From Candidatus Falkowbacteria bacterium CG10_big_fil_rev_8_21_14_0_10_43_10 (GTDB lineage Bacteria > Patescibacteriota > Patescibacteriia > Patescibacteriales > XYC2-FULL-47-12), in contig PFAR01000047.1 in NCBI GenBank assembly GCA_002773655.1, positions 20,117 through 25,648 on the forward strand: 5,532 nucleotides of DNA, written 5' to 3'. Below the pieces are notes generated by a model, which saw only the letters and a list, made by a program, of their open reading frames with translations, did not search any database and was not told where the DNA came from. A program made the translations under genes and the position numbers. Below, piece by piece: positions 1 through 4,802 of the stretch; positions within the stretch are counted from its first letter, which is position 1; every line of letters starts with the position of its first letter.

Positions 1-1
1 A

Positions 2-8
2 AGGGGGA
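2..8 (+). promoter_or_regulatory. Shine-Dalgarno site of the major pilin gene
   Basis: The AGGGGGA stretch lies 6-7 bases before the ATG at 15. It is one of only two clear Shine-Dalgarno sites in the window, which suggests stronger translation of the most abundant subunit. Confidence 0.75.
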
Positions 9-14
9 TAATTT

Positions 15-476
15 ATGAAAAGAGTTTTAAAGCGCCAAGCTGGTTTTACGCTTATAGAGATATTAGTTGTTATTTTTATAGTTGCCGCGTTGCTTACCGT
101 TACTCAGATTTCTTTAACCAGCGCCCGCGCCAAGGCCCGCGATATCAGGCGGGTATCCGACGTGCGGCAGGTGCAAAACGGGCTGGAGCTTTATTTTCAT
201 AATAAAAACAAGTACCCAATCGCGGAAAATATTACCCTGGGCAACGATAACTACGATATTTTTTGCGATACCGCGGCCGGCTTTCAAGCGGATGAAACCG
301 ATTGCGCCTCTTTTTACTTTAAGAAGCTGCCTTTAGCTCCAACTCCGCCGGACGGCAACAGCTATGTTTACAGCAGCGCTGACGGTAAAATATATAGCAT
401 AGTTTTTAGTCTGGAAAAAGTGACCGGATCATTAAGCGAGGGGGAGCACACAGCGACACAAGCAGGAATTCAATAA
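15..476 (+). CDS. Type IV major pilin / type II secretion GspG-like pseudopilin
   Basis: A 153-residue prepilin that would be processed at the inner membrane and polymerised into the pilus or pseudopilus fibre. The leader is short and basic (residues 1-10, ending QAG). Cleavage after G10 would expose FTLIE, with the conserved Glu at mature +5 (E15). Residues 11-32 are the hydrophobic N-terminal helix. It continues into an amphipathic, charged helix at about 36-62 (ARAKARDIRR, then QNGLELYFHNKNKYP), the arrangement seen in GspG-like proteins. The C-terminal part carries one Cys pair, C84 and C97, which could form a disulfide loop. The start is well supported: AGGGGG lies 7 bases before the ATG. 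It is the first gene in the window and is followed after 112 bases by the prepilin peptidase. Whether it builds a true type IV pilus or a secretion pseudopilus cannot be told from sequence alone. The prepilin call is very secure; the G-versus-PilA label is less so. Confidence 0.93.
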   Translation: MKRVLKRQAGFTLIEILVVIFIVAALLTVTQISLTSARAKARDIRRVSDVRQVQNGLELYFHNKNKYPIAENITLGNDNYDIFCDTAAGFQADETDCASFYFKKLPLAPTPPDGNSYVYSSADGKIYSIVFSLEKVTGSLSEGEHTATQAGIQ

Positions 477-496
477 ATAATATTATATTAAAAAAT

Positions 497-524
497 AAGC
501 ACCAAATTCCAAGCACCAAATTCC
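497..524 (+). repeat. Heptamer array 1: AAGCACC-AAATTCC twice
   Basis: Four consecutive 7-base blocks, AAGCACC, AAATTCC, AAGCACC, AAATTCC, make a perfect 14-base tandem duplication of 28 bases in the spacer after the major pilin gene. The last block is the near reverse complement of the GGGATTT unit in the array at 554-581, and together they form a hairpin. Confidence 0.85.
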
Positions 525-562
525 AAAAAAATTCTGAAATTTAAAATTTTTTTGGGATTTGG
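516..562 (+). other. Strong predicted hairpin between pilin and prepilin peptidase genes
   Basis: Positions 516-533 pair with 545-562 to give an 18-base-pair stem: 17 Watson-Crick pairs and one G-U wobble, with an 11-base loop at 534-544. The core is an A7/T7 tract flanked by CCAAATTCC on the left and GGGATTTGG on the right. In RNA it could protect the 3' end of the pilin message or reduce read-through into the peptidase gene. No U-run follows the stem, so it is not a classical intrinsic terminator on the + strand. The structure follows directly from the sequence; the role is inference. Confidence 0.6.
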
Positions 563-581
563 GATTTGGGATTTGGGATTT
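554..581 (+). repeat. Heptamer array 2: GGGATTT four times
   Basis: Four perfect tandem copies of GGGATTT (28 bases) are followed by a decayed unit GATTTCC that runs into the ATG at 589. The array fills the ribosome-binding region of the prepilin peptidase gene. It also contains a TTG at 559 that is in frame with that gene. Confidence 0.92.
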
Positions 582-588
582 GATTTCC

Positions 589-1365
589 ATGTTACCAACG
601 TACTTTATTATTTTTGTTATTGGTTTGTGCATCGGCAGTTTTATTGATTGCCTTGTCTGGCGGTTAAACCGTAAGAAGACGATTTTGGGGCGGTCAATCT
701 GCCCGCAGTGTAAGAAAAAAATTGCCTGGTATGACAATATTCCTTTAATCAGCTTTATAATCTTGCGGGGCAGATGCCGGCATTGCAAGAAGAAAATATC
801 TTTCCAGTATCCGTTAGTGGAACTGGCAACCGGAATTTTATTTGTAATTGTTTGGTTAAGGTTAAATAATACTTCAGACTTCGTACTTCAGACTTCGTAC
901 TTATTGTTACTGCGTGATTTAATTTTCATATCAATATTGATTGTCATTTTTATCTACGATCTGCGCTGGTATCTGATTTTAGACATTATTACTGTTCCGG
1001 CGATGGCTCTCGCGTTGGTTTTGAATTTTTTTTTAGGATTTAATTGCCTGAATTTATTAATAGCGGCGGCAATCGGCGGAGGATTTTTTCTTTTGCAATA
1101 TGTTGTTTCCAGGGGAAAATGGATCGGCGGAGGAGATATACGCTTAGGAGTTTTAATGGGCTTGATGCTGGGGTATCCGCAGATTATCGTGGCGCTAATG
1201 CTGGCCTATATTCTTGGTTCAATTGTTGGTATAATGTTATTAGCGGCCAAAAAAAAACAGTGGTCTTCGCAGATTCCTTTCGGCGCTTTTTTGAGCGCGG
1301 CCACAGTCGTTGTGTTATTATGGGGAGAGAAGATATTAGATTGGTATTTAGGAATAATATTTTAA
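589..1365 (+). CDS. pilD: Prepilin peptidase / N-methyltransferase (A24 aspartic protease)
   Basis: A 258-residue inner-membrane enzyme that cuts prepilin leaders after Gly and, in the canonical family, N-methylates the new N-terminus. The N-terminal cytoplasmic domain is complete, with GSF at 16-18 and four zinc-ligand cysteines as C38-x2-C41-x21-C63-x2-C66, the spacing of classical PilD. The two catalytic aspartates are D124 (IYDLRWYLILD) and D183 in the GGGD motif (180-183). About eight hydrophobic segments are visible, and the length is usual for PilD. I chose ATG 589 because an in-frame TTG at 559 lies inside a tandem repeat and would add ten residues of repeat translation. Neither start has a clear Shine-Dalgarno site. 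A 28-base heptamer array at 871-898 is translated within residues 95-104, in the loop after the second membrane segment. T9 (1026-1034) and A9 (1249-1257, K221-K223) runs also lie in the frame. It presumably serves all five pilin-like proteins encoded here. Confidence 0.95.
   Translation: MLPTYFIIFVIGLCIGSFIDCLVWRLNRKKTILGRSICPQCKKKIAWYDNIPLISFIILRGRCRHCKKKISFQYPLVELATGILFVIVWLRLNNTSDFVLQTSYLLLLRDLIFISILIVIFIYDLRWYLILDIITVPAMALALVLNFFLGFNCLNLLIAAAIGGGFFLLQYVVSRGKWIGGGDIRLGVLMGLMLGYPQIIVALMLAYILGSIVGIMLLAAKKKQWSSQIPFGAFLSAATVVVLLWGEKILDWYLGIIF
871..905 (+). repeat. Heptamer array 3 (ACTTCnn) inside the prepilin peptidase gene
   Basis: The blocks ACTTCAG, ACTTCGT, ACTTCAG, ACTTCGT (871-898) are followed by a decayed unit ACTTATT (899-905). 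The array is translated as the hydrophilic-to-hydrophobic stretch around residues 95-106 (TSDFVLQTSYLL). Since 7 is not a multiple of 3, a change of one unit would frameshift the gene before both catalytic aspartates. Confidence 0.9.
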
Positions 1366-1378
1366 AATTTTCGGCGAA

Positions 1379-1490
1379 TGTCATTCCCACTAAATATTTT
1401 TTTACTGTCATCCCCGCGGAGGCGGGGATCTAAAATAAGATAAAACAATGTTAAGATAAATTATAGATTCCCGCTTTCGCGGGAATGACA
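1379..1490 (+). repeat. Compound palindromic repeat element, copy A
   Basis: This 112-base stretch is bounded by the inverted ends TGTCATTCCC (1379-1388) and GGGAATGACA (1481-1490). Inside are two 26-base palindromic arms, 1406-1431 and 1465-1490. Their cores are 8-bp stems with 4-base loops: ATCCCCGC/GCGGGGAT (1410-1429, loop GGAG) and ATTCCCGC/GCGGGAAT (1467-1486, loop TTTC). The right arm is identical to the right arm of the element at 4764-4789. The left arm differs from 4723-4748 at four bases: two in the loop and two that swap a T-A pair for a C-G pair. The second core fits ATTCCC-N8-GGGAAT, the pattern of the neisserial dRS3 repeat, but similar repeats occur in unrelated bacteria. A third, truncated arm end at 1379-1388 suggests nested or repeated insertion. 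It occupies most of the spacer between the peptidase and the secreted protein genes. Confidence 0.9.
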
Positions 1491-1529
1491 AAAGAAGGGT
1501 TAAAAAATTATAAATTGAAAATTAAACTC

Positions 1530-2816
1530 ATGTCTTTTTTAAAAAAACTCGGCTTCATATTGTCTTTTTGTTTATTGGCAGTCATTGCCGCCTCTTTTAT
1601 TTTTATCGCCGATCCGCCGGCGGAAGAAATCGCCCAAGCCGGAACTGCCGATAATGTTTACGGCTGGGCCTGGTCGGGAAATATCGGCTGGGTCAGCTTT
1701 AACTGTATCCAGCAGTATTGTTCCGGCAATCCCGCGATAAGATGCAGCGGCGAATCGGACTGCGCCGGGATGGGAACCTGTGAATTTGATGACCAAAATT
1801 GTTCAACCAGCAATTACGGAGTTGATTATAATGAAGATAACGGAGAGCTGTCCGGATACGCCGGGAGCGAGAACGCGGGCTGGATATACTTCGGCCGGAG
1901 CGGAGGCGATTTCCCGGCCGGCGGAACTTCGCAGTGGGCGAAGAAAACCGGTGGCAATGTTCTTGGCTGGGCGCAGATTGTCAATATGAGCCTGGAGGGC
2001 TGGCTGTGGATGGACCACGCGATGGCCAGCCCGGTAACCGTATCCGATTATGAATTTTCCGGCTGGGCCTGGAACGAAAATGACGATGGTACCGGAATCG
2101 GCTGGCTCAGCTTTAATTGCGCTAACCAGGCAGAATGCGGCGTAAGCGACTACAAGGTTTTTATCAGCAATGCGCCCTCTGCCACGGGGCTAAGCGAAAA
2201 TTTTTCTTCCGCCTGTTCGGGGGCGGGAATTTCAGTAACCTTAAGCTGGTCGTTTAACGATAGCGATCCCGGCTCCAGCCAGTCAACTTACGAACTAGAG
2301 GTACGCGACAGCAGCGGGGTGGTGGTTTTCGACAGCGGAAAAAAGCAGCCTGCTCCCATTTACACTGACGAGTGGACTGTCAGTAGCGGCCTTAATTACA
2401 ACGAAACTTATAATTGGAGAGTAAAGGTCTGGGATAACTATAATTTAGCTTCGGCTTGGGCGAACGACAGTTTTGTTACGCCGGCGCACCAATATCCAGC
2501 CGCTGATTTCACCTGGGGGCCTTCATCAGGCGAGCAGGGGACAACTTTTTCTCCTAAGGCGCTGGAGAATGTTTATTTTGCCGGAGCTTCAACCGCTTAC
2601 GGCGGCGCGTCTATTTCTTCAACCACTTGGGCATTTACTGGCGCTTTACCTAATGCTTCCACCACTCCCAACCCAGGTCCGGTCCAATTTCAAGGCTCCG
2701 GCGTAAAGGAAGTCGTTCTGACCGTCACAGACAGCGACGGATACTCCTGCCCCGTAAGTAAAAATATTACAACTAAGATGAGCCTGCCTATTTGGAAAGA
2801 GATAAAACCGGAATAG
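1530..2816 (+). CDS. Secreted multidomain surface protein with Gly-Trp repeats, Fn3-like and PKD-like domains
   Basis: A 428-residue exported protein of unproven function. A signal peptide is clear: LKK at 4-7, a hydrophobic core at about 8-27, and a possible signal peptidase I site after AQA (A37). Four aromatic repeats follow: VYGWAWSGNIGWVSFNC (43-59), LSGYAGSENAGWIYFG (107-122), a divergent one with LGWA and GWLWMD (145-162), and FSGWAWN to GWLSFNC (176-197). A six-cysteine segment (C59-C91) interrupts repeats 1 and 2. Residues 215-317 resemble a fibronectin-III-like strand sandwich (YELEVRDSSG, TYNWRVKVWD). Residues 320-415 resemble a PKD domain (VVLTVTDSDGYSC). No LPXTG, lipobox or C-terminal anchor is visible. 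ATG 1485 is an in-frame alternative, but it lies inside a repeat and would put 15 residues ahead of the signal peptide. No Shine-Dalgarno supports either start. Its place among pilin genes suggests a pilus-associated or adhesive protein (inference). Confidence 0.85.
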   Translation: MSFLKKLGFILSFCLLAVIAASFIFIADPPAEEIAQAGTADNVYGWAWSGNIGWVSFNCIQQYCSGNPAIRCSGESDCAGMGTCEFDDQNCSTSNYGVDYNEDNGELSGYAGSENAGWIYFGRSGGDFPAGGTSQWAKKTGGNVLGWAQIVNMSLEGWLWMDHAMASPVTVSDYEFSGWAWNENDDGTGIGWLSFNCANQAECGVSDYKVFISNAPSATGLSENFSSACSGAGISVTLSWSFNDSDPGSSQSTYELEVRDSSGVVVFDSGKKQPAPIYTDEWTVSSGLNYNETYNWRVKVWDNYNLASAWANDSFVTPAHQYPAADFTWGPSSGEQGTTFSPKALENVYFAGASTAYGGASISSTTWAFTGALPNASTTPNPGPVQFQGSGVKEVVLTVTDSDGYSCPVSKNITTKMSLPIWKEIKPE

Positions 2817-2821
2817 AAATA

Positions 2822-2849
2822 GTTATTAGTTATATGTTATAAGTTATTG
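2822..2849 (+). repeat. Heptamer array 4: GTTATnn four times
   Basis: GTTATTA, GTTATAT, GTTATAA and GTTATTG stand in uninterrupted 7-base register (28 bases) in the 44-base spacer before the GspH-like gene. The first five bases are constant and the last two vary, the same design as ACTTCnn at 871-898. Confidence 0.75.
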
Positions 2850-2860
2850 TAGCGGTAAAA

Positions 2861-3439
2861 ATGAAGATAGCTAAAATAAGAAGCAACATTAGAAAATATT
2901 TTAACCGGCCCCTTAGGACAGGGGCTGGTTTCACATTGGTGGAAATGCTGGTCGCAATTGGGATTATAGCGGCGATGAGCACCATGTTTCTGTCCGATTA
3001 CCGCGGGGCGGACCGGCGGTCGTCTTTAAAATTGGAGGCGCATAAATTCGCCGGCGACGTGCGCAAGGCGCAGAATATGGCCATGGGCTCGATAGAATAT
3101 AACGGCTCCATACCATCCGGCGGCTGGGGTATATATATTCCCAATACAGCTGATGATAATACTTATGTTATTTTTGCCGACTTGAATGGCAACGAAGATT
3201 ATGACGGGGAACCGGCCGACGCTATTTATGAGACAGTTACTTTAACTAATAATATCGCGTTTTCCGTTGGCATGGATAATTCAATAGTTTTTCTGCCTCC
3301 GGATCCCAGAATTTTTATCAATGGCAATGACGGGAGCGGCGATTCAGTTAACGCTAATATAACCGTTGTTTTATCCGGCGCTGCCGGCAGCAGAAATATA
3401 TACTTAAATGATTTGGGATTAATCGACGTGGAGGATTAG
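2861..3439 (+). CDS. Minor pilin, GspH/FimT-like
   Basis: A 192-residue prepilin-type protein. Its leader is long and basic (23 residues, many Lys and Arg), and cleavage after G23 exposes FTLVE with Glu at +5 (E28). The hydrophobic helix runs to about residue 44, followed by a charged helix (LEAHKFAGDVRKAQNMAM, 58-75) as in FimT/GspH proteins. The later part has GGWGIYI (87-93), an acidic loop DLNGNEDYDGE (107-117) that looks able to bind calcium, and a C-terminal SGAAGSRNIYLNDLGLI (172-188), which matches the strand pattern ending FimT/GspH domains. It has no cysteine, unlike the other pilins here. A weak AGCGG lies 5 bases before the ATG. By family it would act in the tip or priming complex with the next three products. 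The prepilin call is very sure; the GspH/FimT subtype is likely. Confidence 0.9.
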   Translation: MKIAKIRSNIRKYFNRPLRTGAGFTLVEMLVAIGIIAAMSTMFLSDYRGADRRSSLKLEAHKFAGDVRKAQNMAMGSIEYNGSIPSGGWGIYIPNTADDNTYVIFADLNGNEDYDGEPADAIYETVTLTNNIAFSVGMDNSIVFLPPDPRIFINGNDGSGDSVNANITVVLSGAAGSRNIYLNDLGLIDVED

Positions 3440-3549
3440 TTGATAACTGAAAATTTTTAATTTTAAAAATATAATTTGGTAATTTAAATTTTATCATTTG
3501 AATTTATTTTGAATTTTGGATTTAAGGTTTTGGTATTTATCTATGCTTT
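3440..3549. other. AT-rich spacer with degenerate TTTGAATTT-type repeats
   Basis: This 110-base gap is very AT-rich. It has an 8-bp inverted repeat, ATTTTTAA (3453-3460) with TTAAAAAT (3463-3470), and the palindrome AATTTAAATT (3481-3490). TGAATTT occurs at 3499 and 3510, followed by TGGATTT at 3517 and similar G-poor blocks at about 7-base spacing up to the next start. I see no gene and no convincing promoter or terminator. Confidence 0.6.
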
Positions 3550-3561
3550 ATGGCTTATGGC
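3548..3561 (+). repeat. TTATGGC tandem duplication over the PilV-like start codon
   Basis: Two perfect copies of the 7-base unit TTATGGC (3548-3554 and 3555-3561) each carry an ATG, at 3550 and 3557, in different frames. Only the first opens the PilV-like protein. A further ATG at 3543 opens a frame that ends after seven codons. Confidence 0.8.
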
Positions 3562-4077
3562 TTTAATAAAAAAGGCTTCAGCATCCTGGAGGTGATGATA
3601 TCCATCACTATTATTTCTGTTGGGATGGTTGGTCTTTTTTCTTTGATAATTCAAAATTCAAAAATTTACTCCACCAATAAAAATAAATTTATCGCGGTAA
3701 TGCTGGCGCAAGAAGGAATAGAGCTGACGCGCAACATCAGGGACAGCAATTGGCTTGATCCCTTAAATCCGGCCTGGGACGATAATATCAACAGCGGCGG
3801 AGCAGACGGCACTTTTGTTATTGATTATGCCGCTAATCCCGGCCACGGCGTGAATGAAATCAGCGGCGGCCTTTTGTATTTAGACAGCAATAAGCGCTAT
3901 ACCCATACCGCGGCCGGTAATACCGCCACTCATTTTTACCGCCTTATTACCATCAGCACTCCAGCTGGTTGCGACATAGCCGGCTGTTTTAAGGTAAATT
4001 CAAAAGTCGAGTGGAGCGAGCGCGGGAAGACTTATGATTTTCAAATAGACGTTTTTTTGTATGATTGGCGCGAGTAG
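3550..4077 (+). CDS. Minor pilin, PilV/GspI-like
   Basis: A 175-residue prepilin-type protein with a very short leader, MAYGFNKKG. Cleavage after G9 exposes FSILE with Glu at +5 (E14), then the hydrophobic helix (VMISITIISVGMVGLFSLII). The following helix carries AQEGIELTRNIRDSNW (53-68). This matches the PilV/GspI-type 'AQEGIE..RNIRD' signature I associate with Patescibacteria pilins. The end has the alternating strand pattern KVEWSERGKTYDFQIDVFLYDW, as in PilV/GspI-like C-termini. C141 and C146 could form a tight disulfide loop. No Shine-Dalgarno is placed for ATG 3550. AAGG at 3524-3527 would fit a rare in-frame ATT at 3535, and a TAA at 3523 closes the frame upstream. It lies 110 bases after the GspH-like gene and 47 before the PilW-like gene, in the usual H-I-J order. 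Confidence 0.92.
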   Translation: MAYGFNKKGFSILEVMISITIISVGMVGLFSLIIQNSKIYSTNKNKFIAVMLAQEGIELTRNIRDSNWLDPLNPAWDDNINSGGADGTFVIDYAANPGHGVNEISGGLLYLDSNKRYTHTAAGNTATHFYRLITISTPAGCDIAGCFKVNSKVEWSERGKTYDFQIDVFLYDWRE

Positions 4078-4124
4078 ATGGCACAGATTATTACAGATAA
4101 ATAACGGATTTTACTGAAATTAGT
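4078..4124. other. Short spacer with ACAGAT direct repeats
   Basis: The 47-base gap before the PilW-like gene has ACAGAT at 4083-4088 and 4093-4098, then CGGATTTTACTG. It resembles the decayed 'cacagatta' simple repeats common in environmental genomes. There is no Shine-Dalgarno or clear promoter. Confidence 0.4.
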
Positions 4125-4715
4125 ATGAATTATAAAATGGTAAAACAATCTAGTTCCGGCTTCACCTTGCTTGAATTGGTAGTGGGAATGGGTATTTTTA
4201 GCTTGGTCGTTTTAAGCGCGACCGCCATTTTTCAGAAAGTGGTTGAAGGCCAGAGTATGGCCATTGCCGCGCAGAATACGCAGGAGGCGATGCGCTTTGC
4301 CTCTGAGGCAATTTCCAAAGAAATCAGGATGGCGGAAAGGGATTTTGACGGGAAATGCAATGACGGCGAGGCGGGCGAGGTTTTCGCGGTGCGCGACAGC
4401 AACACCAAGCTGTATTTCAGGAACGAATATGGCGAATGCGTGGCCTATGCCAGCATCAATAATTTTTTTGTAGTTTCCCGGATTCCGGAAGCCTCTTTTT
4501 CCGGCGTGTCCGGCCATAACAGCAACTATGACGATATTACCCCCGATGAAATAAACGTGAGTAATTTGAAATTCTATGAGCGGGGCGATCTGCAGGAAGC
4601 GGTTACCATTACTATGACAGTCAATAGCAAAGGGAGATATTTGCTCCAGTCGCAGATGGATATGGAGACTACTATTTCCAGCCGGTATTATCTAGAAAGC
4701 AAGCTAAATGAATAA
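4125..4715 (+). CDS. Minor pilin, PilW/GspJ-like
   Basis: A 196-residue prepilin-type protein. The leader is 12 residues; cleavage after G12 exposes FTLLE with Glu at +5 (E17), followed by a hydrophobic helix to about 36. The next segment, AIAAQNTQEAMRFASEAISKEIRMAERD (46-73), is the long helix typical of PilW/GspJ proteins. The C-terminus ends in METTISSRYYLESKLNE, like the 'TT.SSR' ending I recall for this family. C78 (FDGKCNDGE) and C105 (YGECVAY) are the only cysteines and probably pair. M5 at 4137 is a possible second start, which would leave a leader of eight residues. Neither has a Shine-Dalgarno site. The TAA ends eight bases before a palindromic repeat element. It is inferred to join the GspH-, PilV- and PilX-like products in the pilus tip or initiation complex. 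Confidence 0.9.
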   Translation: MNYKMVKQSSSGFTLLELVVGMGIFSLVVLSATAIFQKVVEGQSMAIAAQNTQEAMRFASEAISKEIRMAERDFDGKCNDGEAGEVFAVRDSNTKLYFRNEYGECVAYASINNFFVVSRIPEASFSGVSGHNSNYDDITPDEINVSNLKFYERGDLQEAVTITMTVNSKGRYLLQSQMDMETTISSRYYLESKLNE

Positions 4716-4722
4716 AAAAAAT

Positions 4723-4789
4723 TGTCATTCCCGCGAAAGCGGGAATCTAAATATTTAATCACGAGATTCCCGCTTTCGCGGGAATGACA
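4723..4789 (+). repeat. Perfect 26-bp inverted repeat with palindromic arms, copy B
   Basis: Positions 4723-4748 are the exact reverse complement of 4764-4789, separated by 15 AT-rich bases. Each arm also contains its own hairpin, ATTCCCGC/GCGGGAAT, at 4727-4746 (loop GAAA) and 4766-4785 (loop TTTC). The element can therefore fold either as one 26-bp stem or as two 8-bp stems. It fits ATTCCC-N8-GGGAAT twice. It fills the spacer between the PilW-like stop and the Shine-Dalgarno of the PilX-like gene. Plausible roles are message processing or stability. No U-run follows on the + strand. On the - strand the stem would be followed by a T8 run, but no - strand gene needs it. Confidence 0.93.
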
Positions 4790-4790
4790 G

Positions 4791-4800
4791 AGGAAGAGGA
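4791..4800 (+). promoter_or_regulatory. Strong Shine-Dalgarno site of the PilX-like gene
   Basis: AGGAAGAGGA starts one base after the inverted repeat ends and lies 2-6 bases before the ATG at 4803, depending on the core used. It is the best ribosome-binding site in the window after that of the major pilin gene. Confidence 0.75.
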
Positions 4801-4802
4801 AT

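Noticed and set aside
559..588. TTG at 559 as the true start of the peptidase
   Set aside because: The ten added residues are pure repeat translation and no Shine-Dalgarno precedes it. ATG 589 gives a normal PilD N-terminus.
483..788. Minus-strand open frame of 101 codons
   Set aside because: It is mostly translation of the heptamer repeats (NPKSQ-like text) and the reverse of the peptidase gene. It has no start signal or recognisable domain.
1044..1433. Plus-strand open frame of 129 codons in another frame
   Set aside because: It overlaps the peptidase gene, which has clear catalytic motifs, and ends in translation of the palindromic repeat (VIPAEAGI). It is a shadow frame.
1467..1486. Evidence of DNA transfer from Neisseria because of the dRS3-like core
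   Set aside because: The pattern is short and palindromic, similar repeats are widespread, and nothing else in the window looks neisserial.
1379..4789. CRISPR array made from the similar palindromic repeats
   Set aside because: The copies are paired inverted arms at two distant loci, not regularly spaced direct repeats with unique spacers, and no cas gene is present.
4723..4789. Intrinsic terminator after the PilW-like gene
   Set aside because: The stem is strong but no U-run follows on the + strand, and a well-placed Shine-Dalgarno and gene follow immediately. Read-through is more likely.
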